NCBI RefSeq assembly: GCF_013141725.1
Contig: NZ_WHNZ01000039.1
Location: 124,001 to 188,000 of the forward strand
Length of the DNA stretch: 64,000 nt
Direction of reading: 5' to 3'
Source: Paenibacillus planticolens
GTDB taxonomy: Bacteria; Bacillota; Bacilli; Paenibacillales; NBRC-103111
The position numbers were made by a program, and so were the translations under genes. Below, piece after piece: positions 48,052-57,338 of the stretch. Position 1 is the stretch's first letter, and the number at the start of each line of letters is the position of its first letter. The notes under the pieces are model-generated. The model was not told the origin of the DNA. It made no database searches and was given only the letters and a program-made list of their open reading frames with translations.

Positions 48052-48951
48052 ATGAATGTCGATCAACTGCGTTATGTCATCGAGGTAGCAAAAGTGCATT
48101 CCATATCGGCTGCCTCCCAAAATATGCATGTCACCCTACCCACCATCAGCCAGTCCATCTCTCATCTGGAAGCGGAGCTTGGAGTCAAGCTGTTCACTCG
48201 TTCCAGAAACGGCACGGTGCCTACGCCCGAAGGCATACATCTAATCCGAATCGCCTCCGAGATTATGGATAAAATCAACGAGCTGAAAGAAGAAGCCCAA
48301 AGTTATACCCATTCGCTTAGCGGCGAATTACGGCTGGCAACCATTCCCGGGCCCATGTCCTTACTAGTCAAAACAATCGCTGCCTTCAAAAAAGATTATC
48401 CAAACATCCAAGTCGAGATTTCCGAACAAAGCTCTCAAGACATCCTGAACGATATTCATCATCATAAAATCGATCTGGGCCTCATCATTCTGTACGAGGA
48501 CCTGCAGCCCAGTATAGGCGAACTAAACTTCGCTAAAGTTATCGAAGCAAAACTGCAATGCTGCGTCAGCCGAAATAGTGCGTTAGCCTTGCGCGACTCA
48601 ATCACCCCCGAAGACCTCCGGCGCTATCCGCTCGTCCTTTATAAAGAAGACTATATTCTTTGGTTCGTTGATCATCTGGCATCACGATACGGTCCTTTTA
48701 ATGTCATGTTTACATCCAATAATCAAGAGGCGATCAAAGGCGCTCTGCGCGAGGAACTCGCTCTTACACTCGGGCTGGATTATACCTTTAACCATGCCGA
48801 CAGCCTTTTGTACAAAGAATTCAAACTGCTCGCCATCGATACCCCCACCAATTCATTAGTTCCGCTTGGCTGGGTGCAGCACCCCAACAAGAGCGGTTCC
48901 AAGATCGTGAAACATTTTATCCGTCGATTAAAAATGCAGTTTGAGAGCTGA
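48052..48951 (+). CDS. LysR family transcriptional regulator
   Basis: 299 residues. N-terminal helix-turn-helix MNVDQLRYVIEVAKVHSISA followed by ASQNMHVTLPTISQSISHLE, then a periplasmic-binding-like effector domain. ATG 48052 has AAGGA about 10 nt upstream; ATG 48034 lacks a site. Divergent from the SDR gene. Confidence 0.93.
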   Translation: MNVDQLRYVIEVAKVHSISAASQNMHVTLPTISQSISHLEAELGVKLFTRSRNGTVPTPEGIHLIRIASEIMDKINELKEEAQSYTHSLSGELRLATIPGPMSLLVKTIAAFKKDYPNIQVEISEQSSQDILNDIHHHKIDLGLIILYEDLQPSIGELNFAKVIEAKLQCCVSRNSALALRDSITPEDLRRYPLVLYKEDYILWFVDHLASRYGPFNVMFTSNNQEAIKGALREELALTLGLDYTFNHADSLLYKEFKLLAIDTPTNSLVPLGWVQHPNKSGSKIVKHFIRRLKMQFES

Positions 48952-49008
48952 AAAAAAGAGGCCATTCCAGGCGGGTCAGGAAAGACCTTCCGGGACAGCC
49001 TCTTCATA
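48952..49008. terminator. bidirectional terminator between LysR and ThuA genes
   Basis: AAAGAGGC-CATTCC ... GGGACA-GCCTCTT long stem with A run on the left and T-rich right side. Confidence 0.8.
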
Positions 49009-49746
49009 TTAAGCTTTAACCTTCGCTTTAATTTCTTCAAGTGGTTTATGATTGCCGTATTTCGGATACTCACGAGTAGATGGAGCAGCCCACTGAACCG
49101 CATTGGAGATCACGCGGCGGATTTGCTCGTTGTAGTAGGTACGGTATGTCTCGTGACCTGGACGGAAGTAGAAAATCTTCCCGTTACCGCGATTGAACGT
49201 ACAACCGCTGCGGAATACTTCGCCGCCCTCGAACCAGGAAACCATGATCAGCTCATCCGGCTGCGGGATATCGAAGTGCTCGCCGTACATTTCCTCAGCT
49301 TCAAGGTCGATGTACTCTCCAATGCCTTCTACGATCGGATGGCCGGGCGCAACGACCCAGAGGCGTTCTTTTTCGTCAGCTTCACGCCATTTGAGGTCAC
49401 AGGATGTGCCCATCAGCTTCTTGAACACTTTGGAGAAGTGACCGGAATGAAGTACGATCAGCCCCATGCCCTGCCATACGCGCTTTTGAACGCGATCTAC
49501 GATTTCGTCCTGTACTTCGTCGTGCGCTTTATGTCCCCACCAAATCAGAACATCGGTATTATTCAAAACTTCTTCCGTCAAACCGTGCTCTGCATCATCC
49601 AGCGTCGCATACGTGATTTCAACATTGCCGGTAATGCCTTCGCCTATGGCTGTGTGAATCCCGTCCGGATATGCGGTGCGTACGATTTCACTTTCTTTTT
49701 CATGACGATACTCGTTCCAAACCGTAACTCTTAGCTTCTGACTCAT
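49009..49746 (-). CDS. ThuA-like protein
   Basis: 245 residues. [59 protein letters not shown] and [20 protein letters not shown] match the ThuA family, with a class-I glutaminase-amidotransferase-like fold, linked to trehalose or other sugar use. No enzymatic reaction is settled. Divergent from an AraC regulator. Confidence 0.92.
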   Translation of the reverse strand: MSQKLRVTVWNEYRHEKESEIVRTAYPDGIHTAIGEGITGNVEITYATLDDAEHGLTEEVLNNTDVLIWWGHKAHDEVQDEIVDRVQKRVWQGMGLIVLHSGHFSKVFKKLMGTSCDLKWREADEKERLWVVAPGHPIVEGIGEYIDLEAEEMYGEHFDIPQPDELIMVSWFEGGEVFRSGCTFNRGNGKIFYFRPGHETYRTYYNEQIRRVISNAVQWAAPSTREYPKYGNHKPLEEIKAKVKA

Positions 49747-49955
49747 CTTCTTATTCCCTCCAAGATAGCGTATTCATTCATACTGTTGAGTATAGTCCGT
49801 CCCTTCCCGGAATGAAAGGCAAGATTGTGCCTATTTATTATTCAATAGTGTCATTTGCTTGTAAACAATGCTATACTTTTATTGATAAACCTTACCTTTT
49901 AGCGATGATTTACATATTCAAAAATGTCTTTCCCCATAGAGAGGTATACGAATCC

Positions 49956-50891
49956 ATGGAACCTTTACACAGCTCTTTCACTGACATTGTGAATGAAGAA
50001 GTCATTTATCAGAATCCGCTTCTCTTTCTAAAAATATGGGAGTTAAGCTCTGACTCTGCGCTATTCGGTCCTCCTGCCCCCTGGCGCTGGCATTCGCATC
50101 GGCAGGTTGAATTCCTTGTCGTCACGGAAGGCTTGCTCGCCATTCAAACCAAGCATGAACATACGGTGTTATCGGCTGGAGATGTGATGGTCTTAGGTTC
50201 CTCTCAGCCCCACCGGACATACAAATACTCGGCGGATTCCTTGCGTCAAATCGTTTTCCAAATCGATCTCAAGCAGCATTTTGACCTGAGTACGATGCCT
50301 TACCTGCACACCTTCTCGGAGCTGACGTATCCGCTCGATCAGTTTAATGAGCTGTTTCGGAGCAACCCGGCTGTGAAGCAGACCGCCTATAGCCTCATTC
50401 TACAGATTTACGAAGAGTCGCTATCCCGTCAGATTGGCTACGAACTGGCGATTAGCGCGGCGATCAAAAATCTCTTGCTCCTGCTGCTGCGCAATGACAA
50501 CCGTGATCTGTCTGCGCATGCCGAGGATTCAGGTATAGCCCGCTTGCGCCCGGCGCTCGATTATATCGACGAGCATCTCAGCGAACGGATAACGGTTGAA
50601 GACGTCTGCTCCCTGCTTAATTTAAGCTATCATTACTTTATTAAGTATTTCAAAAAAGCGATGGGGATATCCTTCGTGGATTACGTGAATTACAAGCGGA
50701 TCAAAAAAGCCGAGCGGCTTCTGTTAACCGGCGACCTCAGCATGATGGAAGTGAGCTTTGAGGTCGGCATCCTCAATATGGCGCAGTTCTACAAGCTGTT
50801 TAAGCGGCATAATCAATGCTCGCCCAAAGAGTTCAAACAGCGCATGCGCAGTCAAGCGGGGGGCACCCCCCTGCTGGCGCAAGCGGATTAA
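49956..50891 (+). CDS. AraC family transcriptional regulator
   Basis: 311 residues. N-terminal cupin-like sensor (RWHSHRQVEFLVVTEGLLAI) and C-terminal double helix-turn-helix (ITVEDVCSLLNLSYHYFIKY, FEVGILNMAQFYKLFKRHNQ). ATG 49956 preferred (GAGAGG upstream) over a far upstream ATG at 49812, which would add 48 atypical residues. Likely controls the divergent ThuA gene. Its stop is only 3 bp from the convergent radical SAM gene. Confidence 0.92.
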   Translation: MEPLHSSFTDIVNEEVIYQNPLLFLKIWELSSDSALFGPPAPWRWHSHRQVEFLVVTEGLLAIQTKHEHTVLSAGDVMVLGSSQPHRTYKYSADSLRQIVFQIDLKQHFDLSTMPYLHTFSELTYPLDQFNELFRSNPAVKQTAYSLILQIYEESLSRQIGYELAISAAIKNLLLLLLRNDNRDLSAHAEDSGIARLRPALDYIDEHLSERITVEDVCSLLNLSYHYFIKYFKKAMGISFVDYVNYKRIKKAERLLLTGDLSMMEVSFEVGILNMAQFYKLFKRHNQCSPKEFKQRMRSQAGGTPLLAQAD

Positions 50892-50894
50892 ACG

Positions 50895-51716
50895 TCAGCC
50901 AGGCAAGAAGCCTTGCTGGCTGACAAACACACGCTCCTGCGGGAAATGCCGCAGGAGCTGTTCGTGCACGCGCTTGTACGCATCCGGACTGTACCAGTCC
51001 GAAAGCTCCAGCGCGTCATAGATCGCGCGCACGCCGATGCGGGCCGTGCGCCTGCCTCCACTGCCATCGCCCATGAAGTAATCGTCGATGCACACCCGCT
51101 CCACGATGCCCGCGAGCTGCTCGGCGAATTGCTCCGAGCTCGGCAGCGCCGGCGCTATCGTGGCCTGCACGGGAATGCCGCGGGCCGTCAGCTCGCGGAG
51201 TGCTTGTAATCGCGCCGGTATCGGCGGCGCGGACGGGGTGAAAGCCCGGCGGACCTCCTCACGGTCCGTCTCCACGGTCATGCTGACTCGCACGCGGTCG
51301 CCGAGCAGCTCCAGAAGGTCCGCGTCCCGCTTCACCAGCGGGCTGCGGGTCTGCAGAAACAAGAAGTCCGGCGGCTGCACGGACATCACCTCCAGGAGCG
51401 AGCGGGTGATCCGCTCCTTATGCTCGCTCGGCTGGTACGGGTCCGTCGCCGAGGACATGAAGATCGTAACCCGGCCTTGGCGCTTCGCCTTGGCCAGTTC
51501 TTTCTCCAGAAGGGCCGCGGCATTTTCCTTCACATCGACCCAAGAGCCCCAAGCCTCACTGCGGAACAGCGCCACCGGCATCTGTCTAACGTAGCAGTAA
51601 GAGCACGCAAAAGCGCAGCCGGTGTAAGGATTCAGCGTATGCGAATATCCTTCCAAGAAGCCGCTGGCTTTGGTGAGCAATTGCTTCGCTGATTTATGAT
51701 TAACTTCGATCTGCAT
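50895..51716 (-). CDS. radical SAM protein, SPL-like (Rv2578c family)
   Basis: 273 residues. NPYTGCAFACSYCYVRQMPV carries the CxxxCxxC cluster motif; SSATDPYQPSEHKERITRSL and VRVSMTVETDREEVRRAFTP match the spore-photoproduct-lyase-like radical SAM group. Shorter than true SplB (~340), so DNA repair is possible but not shown. It lies beside alkylation-repair genes. Confidence 0.9.
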   Translation of the reverse strand: MQIEVNHKSAKQLLTKASGFLEGYSHTLNPYTGCAFACSYCYVRQMPVALFRSEAWGSWVDVKENAAALLEKELAKAKRQGRVTIFMSSATDPYQPSEHKERITRSLLEVMSVQPPDFLFLQTRSPLVKRDADLLELLGDRVRVSMTVETDREEVRRAFTPSAPPIPARLQALRELTARGIPVQATIAPALPSSEQFAEQLAGIVERVCIDDYFMGDGSGGRRTARIGVRAIYDALELSDWYSPDAYKRVHEQLLRHFPQERVFVSQQGFLPG

Positions 51717-51747
51717 ACGTGTCCCCTCCGTTCCGTTTCCCGCGCTC

Positions 51748-52314
51748 TCACAGGCCCGCTTTCTCCAAACCCAACAGCTTCTCCTTATTCGGCAATCCGC
51801 CGCGATAGCCGGTTAAAGCGCCATTCTTCCCAACGACGCGATGACATGGCACCACGATGAGGACCGGGTTAGCGCCAATCGCTGTGCCGACAGCTCTAAC
51901 AGCGCTTGTTTTATCCAGCTTCCGAGCGATCTGTGAATAGCTAACTGTTTCGCCATGCGGAATTTCGTGCAATGCACGCCACACGTTTTGTTGAAACCCA
52001 GTGCCGCGCAGATCCAAAGGCAGCGTAAAGGTCTTGCGCAAGCCGCGCAGATACTCTTCGAGCTGCTGCACATAAGGCTCTAACATAGCCTTATCCTCTG
52101 TCCATCTGTAATCGGGGAAATGCTTTCGCGCCCAGTTGGTCAGTTCGGACCACGCTACTTCGTCAACTGTGTCTTGCTCCGCATCTCCCTCCTGATATTG
52201 CAAATAGATGAGACCCTTATCCGTTGCCGCGATCAAAAATTCGCTATCCAACAAACGGGCGACTCCCCAATAAATGGGCTTAACGGCTAGCCTTGCTCCT
52301 TGCGTTTGCATCAT
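51748..52314 (-). CDS. ogt: methylated-DNA-protein cysteine methyltransferase
   Basis: 188 residues. Active-site IVVPCHRVVGKNGALTGYRG (Cys acceptor in PCHRV) and FQQNVWRALHEIPHGETVSY are definitive. It removes methyl groups from O6-methylguanine. Encoded 20 bp downstream of adaA, as adaB is in Bacillus. Confidence 0.96.
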   Translation of the reverse strand: MMQTQGARLAVKPIYWGVARLLDSEFLIAATDKGLIYLQYQEGDAEQDTVDEVAWSELTNWARKHFPDYRWTEDKAMLEPYVQQLEEYLRGLRKTFTLPLDLRGTGFQQNVWRALHEIPHGETVSYSQIARKLDKTSAVRAVGTAIGANPVLIVVPCHRVVGKNGALTGYRGGLPNKEKLLGLEKAGL

Positions 52315-52334
52315 GGAACCCTCCTCGGTTATGG

Positions 52335-52877
52335 TTAGATGGTGGAACTTTGACGGAACTCTGATGGAGTGAAACCCGTCTTTTTCTGAAACAACGTGGC
52401 AAAATGTGCTGCATTCGCAATGCCCACCTGGGCACCTACTGCATTGACAGGCATATCCGTTTCTATTAACAGCCGCTTTGCGGCTTCAATCCGTATCTGT
52501 TGAAGGTACGTGAGCGGCGTCACGCCCTTCATCCGTTTGAAAGTTCTTTGCAAATGATATACGCTGGCATAAAACTGCTCAGCCAGAACCGAAAGTGTTA
52601 GCGGCTCGGCATAATATTCATCCATATGGCCGGCTATGAGCTCGATCCACTCTTCATCCGGCAGCCGGATGCCGTCCGGCCTGCATCTTTTGCAGGGACG
52701 GAAGTTCTCGGCGGCCGCTTCCTGCCGCTCTCTAAAGATCCGAACATGTTCCCGCTTCGGCAGCCTCGATTTGCAGGAAGGTCTGCAGAAGATGCCGGTT
52801 GTCGTGACCGCATAATAAAACATCCCATCATAAGCGGCATCATTCGCCACAATGGCTTGCCAATATCTGTCTTGCAT
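52335..52877 (-). CDS. adaA: AdaA: methyl-sensing alkylation response activator
   Basis: 180 residues. N-terminal Ada zinc domain (GIFCRPSCKSR, then FRPCKRCRPDG: four Cys, the first being the methyl acceptor) and an AraC-type helix-turn-helix (LSVLAEQFYASVYHLQRTFK; NAAHFATLFQKKTGFTPSEF). Methylphosphotriester transfer turns it into an activator. It starts divergent from alkA. Confidence 0.95.
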   Translation of the reverse strand: MQDRYWQAIVANDAAYDGMFYYAVTTTGIFCRPSCKSRLPKREHVRIFRERQEAAAENFRPCKRCRPDGIRLPDEEWIELIAGHMDEYYAEPLTLSVLAEQFYASVYHLQRTFKRMKGVTPLTYLQQIRIEAAKRLLIETDMPVNAVGAQVGIANAAHFATLFQKKTGFTPSEFRQSSTI

Positions 52878-53048
52878 GACGATTGCTCCTCTCAGCGCCG
52901 TTTCTCTTCTAGCTCAGTATACCCAAACGGGTCTCCTCTTGTAAGGGAGGCGAGATGAGAAAGCAAGATTACGAAAGCCGCTTTCCGCGATAATAGAAGA
53001 AATCCCGAGATTCCGAAATTCCATCAACTGATTACAGGAGAACCGACT

Positions 53049-53987
53049 ATGCCCTCTTTTGACCCTTCGCTTCTAAAATGGCACGAGCAGACAAGCTCTC
53101 TTACGCTGCCGCTGCCCGAACCTTTTCAATACGAGCAAAATCTTGGATACCTGACGCGCTCCACCAATGAGTGCCTATTCTATGTGGATAACCCTGATAT
53201 TTATAAGCTGCTTCTCATTGGGGATAACCGCGTGCTTATCGCTGTCAACAGTGAGGATAACTTGGATCTGCGCATTCGCATCCTGTCCACGGACGCCGCC
53301 ATCTCTCCGGCCCTTCTTGAAAACATCGCCCATTATGTGTGGGAATGGTTTGATCTTGGTACGGACCTTGCGCCGTTCTACGAGCTTGCCGGGCACGATC
53401 CTTTGCTGCGCCAAGTCACCCAGGACTTCTACGGACTGCGCTTGCTGGGCATTCCCGATCTTTTCGAGGCGATGAGCTGGGGCATTATCGGACAGCAGAT
53501 CAATCTGACTTTTGCCTATACGCTCAAAAGACGTCTTGTCGAAGCCTTCGGCACGCAGTTGGACCTGCATGGACGAACATACTGGGCGTTCCCGTCGCCT
53601 GAGCGGATTGCCGGACTTTCAACGGAGGCTTTGACGGCCTTGCAATTCACGGGTAAAAAGGCCGAGTACTTAATCGGTGTTGCCCAAATGATGGCAGAGG
53701 GGCGGCTCGTCAAGGAAGAGCTGCTGCGGAGCAGCGATTTTGCTGATATTGAAAAAGAGCTACTTAGCATCCGCGGCATAGGTCCCTGGACGGCCAATTA
53801 TGTGCTCATGCGCTGCTTGCGCAACGCTGCCGCTTTCCCGATCGCTGACGTTGGCTTGCACAACGCGCTGAAGCATGTGCTTGGCTTGGAACAGAAGCCG
53901 TCACTTCCCCACATTCGCCAGCTCGCTGAGGGCTGGAAAGGCTGGGAAGCCTATGCTACTTTTTATTTATGGCGTGTCCTCTACTAG
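53049..53987 (+). CDS. alkA: DNA-3-methyladenine glycosylase (AlkA)
   Basis: 312 residues. HhH-GPD fold: MSWGIIGQQINLTFAYTLKR, helix-hairpin-helix LLSIRGIGPWTANYVLMRC and the catalytic Asp in FPIADVGLHNAL. It removes alkylated bases. Divergent from the adaA-ogt pair with ~170 bp between, so AdaA probably activates both sides. Confidence 0.95.
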   Translation: MPSFDPSLLKWHEQTSSLTLPLPEPFQYEQNLGYLTRSTNECLFYVDNPDIYKLLLIGDNRVLIAVNSEDNLDLRIRILSTDAAISPALLENIAHYVWEWFDLGTDLAPFYELAGHDPLLRQVTQDFYGLRLLGIPDLFEAMSWGIIGQQINLTFAYTLKRRLVEAFGTQLDLHGRTYWAFPSPERIAGLSTEALTALQFTGKKAEYLIGVAQMMAEGRLVKEELLRSSDFADIEKELLSIRGIGPWTANYVLMRCLRNAAAFPIADVGLHNALKHVLGLEQKPSLPHIRQLAEGWKGWEAYATFYLWRVLY

Positions 53988-54011
53988 CGCATATGAAGGA
54001 GCGAATTCACC

Positions 54012-54623
54012 GTGAAATTTCTAGGGTTAATCGAACATTTATTTGCTCAATACGGATACTTGGTCCTGCTGCTCGGCCTGCCTTTGGACGTTATCGCGCT
54101 GCCGATCCCTCCCGGGAATACGACCATGACCTATACGGGATATTTATCGTATAAAGGCGTGCTGAAGTGGCTGCCGGCGATGGCTGCCGCTTGGGTAGGG
54201 TCGATGATCGGCATGACGATCACGTATTGGATCGGATATAAGCTGGGAACGCCGATTATTGAGCGTTTTGGCAAGTATCTGTTTCTGAAGCCCGGCCATT
54301 TGGAGAAGACACGGAACTATTATGAGAAGTATGGCAACAAATTGCTGCTTTTCAGCTTTTTCCTGCCCGGCATCAGGCAGTTTATTTTCTACTTTGTTGG
54401 GATCATTCGCATTCCATACCGCATTTTTGCGGTTTATGCTTTCACTGGCTCGGCCTTATGGGTCGTCGTCTTTTTTGGAATCGGCTACCTGTTCGGCGAT
54501 CAGTGGCATGCGGTTTTCATGTGGGTGGAGCAGTTTTTGATTTATGCCATGGTCGGCTTGTGCGCTCTGCTGGCGGGGATCATTTTGTTTAAGTGGCGGA
54601 ACCGCTTAAAAACGGGGATTTGA
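54012..54623 (+). CDS. DedA family membrane protein
   Basis: 203 residues with five to six hydrophobic segments; GNTTMTYTGYLSYKGVLKWL and the FFLPGIRQFIFYFVGIIRIP signature (R/Q-rich loop) identify DedA/Tvp38-type flippase-like proteins. GTG start with AAGGAG about 10 nt upstream, 24 bp after alkA, so possibly co-transcribed. Confidence 0.93.
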   Translation: MKFLGLIEHLFAQYGYLVLLLGLPLDVIALPIPPGNTTMTYTGYLSYKGVLKWLPAMAAAWVGSMIGMTITYWIGYKLGTPIIERFGKYLFLKPGHLEKTRNYYEKYGNKLLLFSFFLPGIRQFIFYFVGIIRIPYRIFAVYAFTGSALWVVVFFGIGYLFGDQWHAVFMWVEQFLIYAMVGLCALLAGIILFKWRNRLKTGI

Positions 54624-54663
54624 TGGCGCTGAACTGGCAGAACCAAGTCAAAGCCCCTCTGAT

Positions 54664-54853
54664 AGGGGTCTCTAAAGACTCTTATCCCCCTCGAAATTGG
54701 GGAAATAACCAAAATAGCAGTCCCTATGGACTCTTATTTGCTCAGAAACCCTCAATTGCAGGTGAATTTATCCATATAAGAGTCTGTAAGGACTTTTATT
54801 TCTGCAGAAATGATCTAATTAGCTAGAATAGCAGCCTTTGGGGACTCTTATTT
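54664..54853. repeat. intergenic palindromic quartet, core type E
   Basis: Four units of the AATAGCAGTCC-TATGGACTCTTATTT type, centred near 54676, 54727, 54789 and 54840 (spacings 51, 62, 51 bp). The core pairs AGTCC with GGACT. Between convergent genes. Confidence 0.87.
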
Positions 54854-54906
54854 CCCCTGAACAGCAGACGTACTCACAAGCCGAGCCCTCCCCCATCCCT
54901 CTCATA

Positions 54907-54957
54907 CAAAAAAGGTTGCCCCTTCGGTCTCAGAGATCGAAAGAAGCAACCTTTATT
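54907..54957. terminator. bidirectional terminator between DedA and secreted-protein genes
   Basis: AAAAAAGGTTGC / GCAACCTTTATTT stem with an inner TTCGGTCTC...GAGATCGAA helix. Confidence 0.88.
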
Positions 54958-54960
54958 TCG

Positions 54961-55791
54961 TTATTGCGGTGCTGCCGTTGGTGCTGGCGCTGCCGGATGA
55001 ACCGGATTTCCATTGTACTTAGAGCTGTTATGCTCCGGTTTCATCGGGGGTACACCGCCTTTGCGTTCAACGAAGCTTTTCAGCTCATCGGTTAATTGAT
55101 CTTTCAGCTTGGCGATCAACTGATCCTCGGTGATACCTTTATCTTGGGCGATCTCGGCAAGAGACTTGCCCGATTTGCGCTCTGTGTTCAGCTCGTTTTC
55201 CGTGATCCCGAGGATCGAGGCGATTTCAGCGGAATTGCCGAACATGCCGCCAGGCATCATACCTCCGCTCCGTCCCGGTGCTGGAACGCCTTTGAAATTC
55301 ATCGTACGCGGTTTGGACTGGATAATTTTCTTCAAACGATCTGCCAGCGTCGATTTCATTTTGTCGGCTTGCTCCTGTTTGATTTTCCCAGCGGCGAGCG
55401 CGTCGTCAATTTTCTTCGTCTCGGCTTCGGTTAGTTTGGCCAGGAGCTCATCTTCCGTTAGATTCGCTTTATCCTGGGCGATTTGTACGAGCGTTTTGCC
55501 TTGCTTGATCTCTTCTTTCAACACAGATTGATCAATGCCTAGAACGGCAGCGAAATCGATGGGGCTTCCTTGGGCGAATCCAAAACCGCCTTTGGCCGGT
55601 CCGTGTCCCTGGTTCTTTTGACCGCGGAAATCTCTATGCTGGTTATCCTTGAATTTATCCTTCTGAGGTGCAGGCGTTGCCGTACTTGTTTCATCCGCGA
55701 ATACTTGGTTATGCTGAAGCACAAGCCCACCGCTAATGAGCAATCCTGCTGCAAGCGTACCGACCAGCATTTTCTTGTGAATAAGCTTCAT
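54961..55791 (-). CDS. secreted protein with duplicated LGI-x-E...LAEIAQDKG module
   Basis: 276 residues. Signal peptide (LVGTLAAGLLISGGLVLQHN ending VFA-DET), a Lys/Gly/His-rich stretch, then two copies of a ~40-residue helical module: LGIDQSVLKEEIKQGKTLVQ IAQDKANLTEDELLAKL and LGITENELNTERKSGKSLAE IAQDKGITEDQLIAKL (both split here). A Met/Gly/Pro-rich segment separates them. Similar modules occur in secreted Bacillota proteins of unknown role. Confidence 0.8.
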   Translation of the reverse strand: MKLIHKKMLVGTLAAGLLISGGLVLQHNQVFADETSTATPAPQKDKFKDNQHRDFRGQKNQGHGPAKGGFGFAQGSPIDFAAVLGIDQSVLKEEIKQGKTLVQIAQDKANLTEDELLAKLTEAETKKIDDALAAGKIKQEQADKMKSTLADRLKKIIQSKPRTMNFKGVPAPGRSGGMMPGGMFGNSAEIASILGITENELNTERKSGKSLAEIAQDKGITEDQLIAKLKDQLTDELKSFVERKGGVPPMKPEHNSSKYNGNPVHPAAPAPTAAPQ

Positions 55792-55890
55792 CCTGTAACT
55801 CCACCTTTTTCATGAAATGGTCTATTTGGCTTCAGTATACAGGGAAATTGTGAAAAAAATTTGAAGCTGCCCGTCATTCAGCAAGAAAGT

Positions 55891-57123
55891 TTACGCCGAT
55901 TTTCTGCCCTTTGTCATTCCTATGAAACATAGAATTGCCCCAATCTCCATCAAAACAATAATGATACCTAACGGAACTGCGGTGTGACTGCCGCCAAGAC
56001 CAACAAAGGGAGCAATGACGCCTCCGATGATAAAAGAAAGCAGGCCAAGCAGTGCTGCTGCGCTCCCAGCCGTTTTCCCTTGACTCTGCAGCGCGAGCGA
56101 GGAAGTGGCGACAGAGACGGGTCCCACGCTGGAAACAATAAAGAAAAATGCAACGAGAATTGCCGGAAGCCCCGCCCCGGTGAGAACGGCAATGAGCAGC
56201 AGCAGGCCGCCAAAAGCAGCCATGGCCAGCCCCCCGGCCAGCAAGCGATGGTCGCTCACTTTGCCTGCAAGCCTGCCCGTCACTTGACCGGCAATGATGA
56301 CGCCCAGTCCGTTCACCGCGAAGCACACGCTGAACATTTGCGGGGAAACACCGTAAATCTCCTGCAGTACAAACGGTGAACCGGAGATGTAGGCGAACAT
56401 GCCGGCAAAGACAAGTCCTTGCGTCAGCGCATAGCCCATAAACAGGCGGTCAGTGAGAAGACCGCGGAACGTTCGCAGGGTGTTGGTGAGGCCGCCCTTC
56501 GAGCGGCGCTCAAGCGGATGCGTCTCCTTCAGGCCCCATGTGGCGGCAACAAGCATGACCACGCCGATAACGCCAAGTACAAGGAACACCCCGCGCCATG
56601 AAGTGAACTGCAAAATCTGCCCCCCTGCAATCGGCGCAAGAATAGGCGCAGCCCCGTTGACTAGCATGAGCATCGCAAAAAATTTCGTCAGCTCCACGCC
56701 TTCATACATATCCCGAACAATCGCTCGGGAGATTACGATCCCCGCCGCTCCTGCCAAGCCTTGAAGGAATCGCAGACCGAGCAATACCCCGATGGATGGC
56801 GCGAACATGCATAGAACGGACGAGACCGCATATACGATGAGTCCGATCAGCAGCGGCATTCGTCTTCCGCGCACATCGCTCGCCGCCCCGGCTATGAGCT
56901 GGCCGATCGACATGCCGATCATGCAGGCGGTTAGGCTCATTTGGGCCAGCGAGGTGCTGGTGTTGAGATCGCCGGCCAAATCAGGCAGCGCCGGCAAGTA
57001 CATATCCAGCGAGAGCGGCCCGAAGGACGCCAGTGAACCGAGCACGAGCACCATCCACAGGCGGCTGCTGCGCCCAGTGGAGAGGCCGGCTTGGGAAGTC
57101 GTTTGGTTGGACATCTTGATCAC
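55891..57123 (-). CDS. Bcr/CflA-family multidrug efflux MFS transporter
   Basis: 410 residues, 12 hydrophobic segments. FGPLSLDMYLPALPDLAGDL at TM1 and the motif GAASDVRGRRMPLLIGLI between TM2 and TM3 are Bcr/CflA hallmarks; ISRAIVRDMYEG is the usual TM4-5 segment. Drug/proton antiport. GTG 57123 has AAAGGAA upstream; ATG 57114 is an alternative. Confidence 0.93.
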   Translation of the reverse strand: MIKMSNQTTSQAGLSTGRSSRLWMVLVLGSLASFGPLSLDMYLPALPDLAGDLNTSTSLAQMSLTACMIGMSIGQLIAGAASDVRGRRMPLLIGLIVYAVSSVLCMFAPSIGVLLGLRFLQGLAGAAGIVISRAIVRDMYEGVELTKFFAMLMLVNGAAPILAPIAGGQILQFTSWRGVFLVLGVIGVVMLVAATWGLKETHPLERRSKGGLTNTLRTFRGLLTDRLFMGYALTQGLVFAGMFAYISGSPFVLQEIYGVSPQMFSVCFAVNGLGVIIAGQVTGRLAGKVSDHRLLAGGLAMAAFGGLLLLIAVLTGAGLPAILVAFFFIVSSVGPVSVATSSLALQSQGKTAGSAAALLGLLSFIIGGVIAPFVGLGGSHTAVPLGIIIVLMEIGAILCFIGMTKGRKSA

Positions 57124-57207
57124 AAACTTTCCTTTAGTAGTTAATTTAAGCTACCACTGTGACTGGATTTTGTCTAGTGATGGAGGGGTGAAATCCCCCT
57201 GGGAACT

Positions 57208-57241
57208 AAAAAATGACGTGCAAATTGGCACGTCATTTTTT
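57208..57241. terminator. terminator downstream of the GH16 gene
   Basis: AAAAAATGACGTGC / GCACGTCATTTTTT perfect stem with T runs on both strands, ~98 bp after the glucanase stop. Confidence 0.93.
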
Positions 57242-57338
57242 AGTGATCATTTTGCACTCTGAACTATTGTAAATATTTTCCATTAACTCTTGACGATGCA
57301 GCTCTGACGATCTACAAAGAACGTATAACGTGAGATTG

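Noticed and set aside
18726..54853. CRISPR arrays at the quartet loci
   Set aside because: Units are few, imperfect and palindromic, often inverted within one array, intervals are not uniform spacers, and no cas genes are present.
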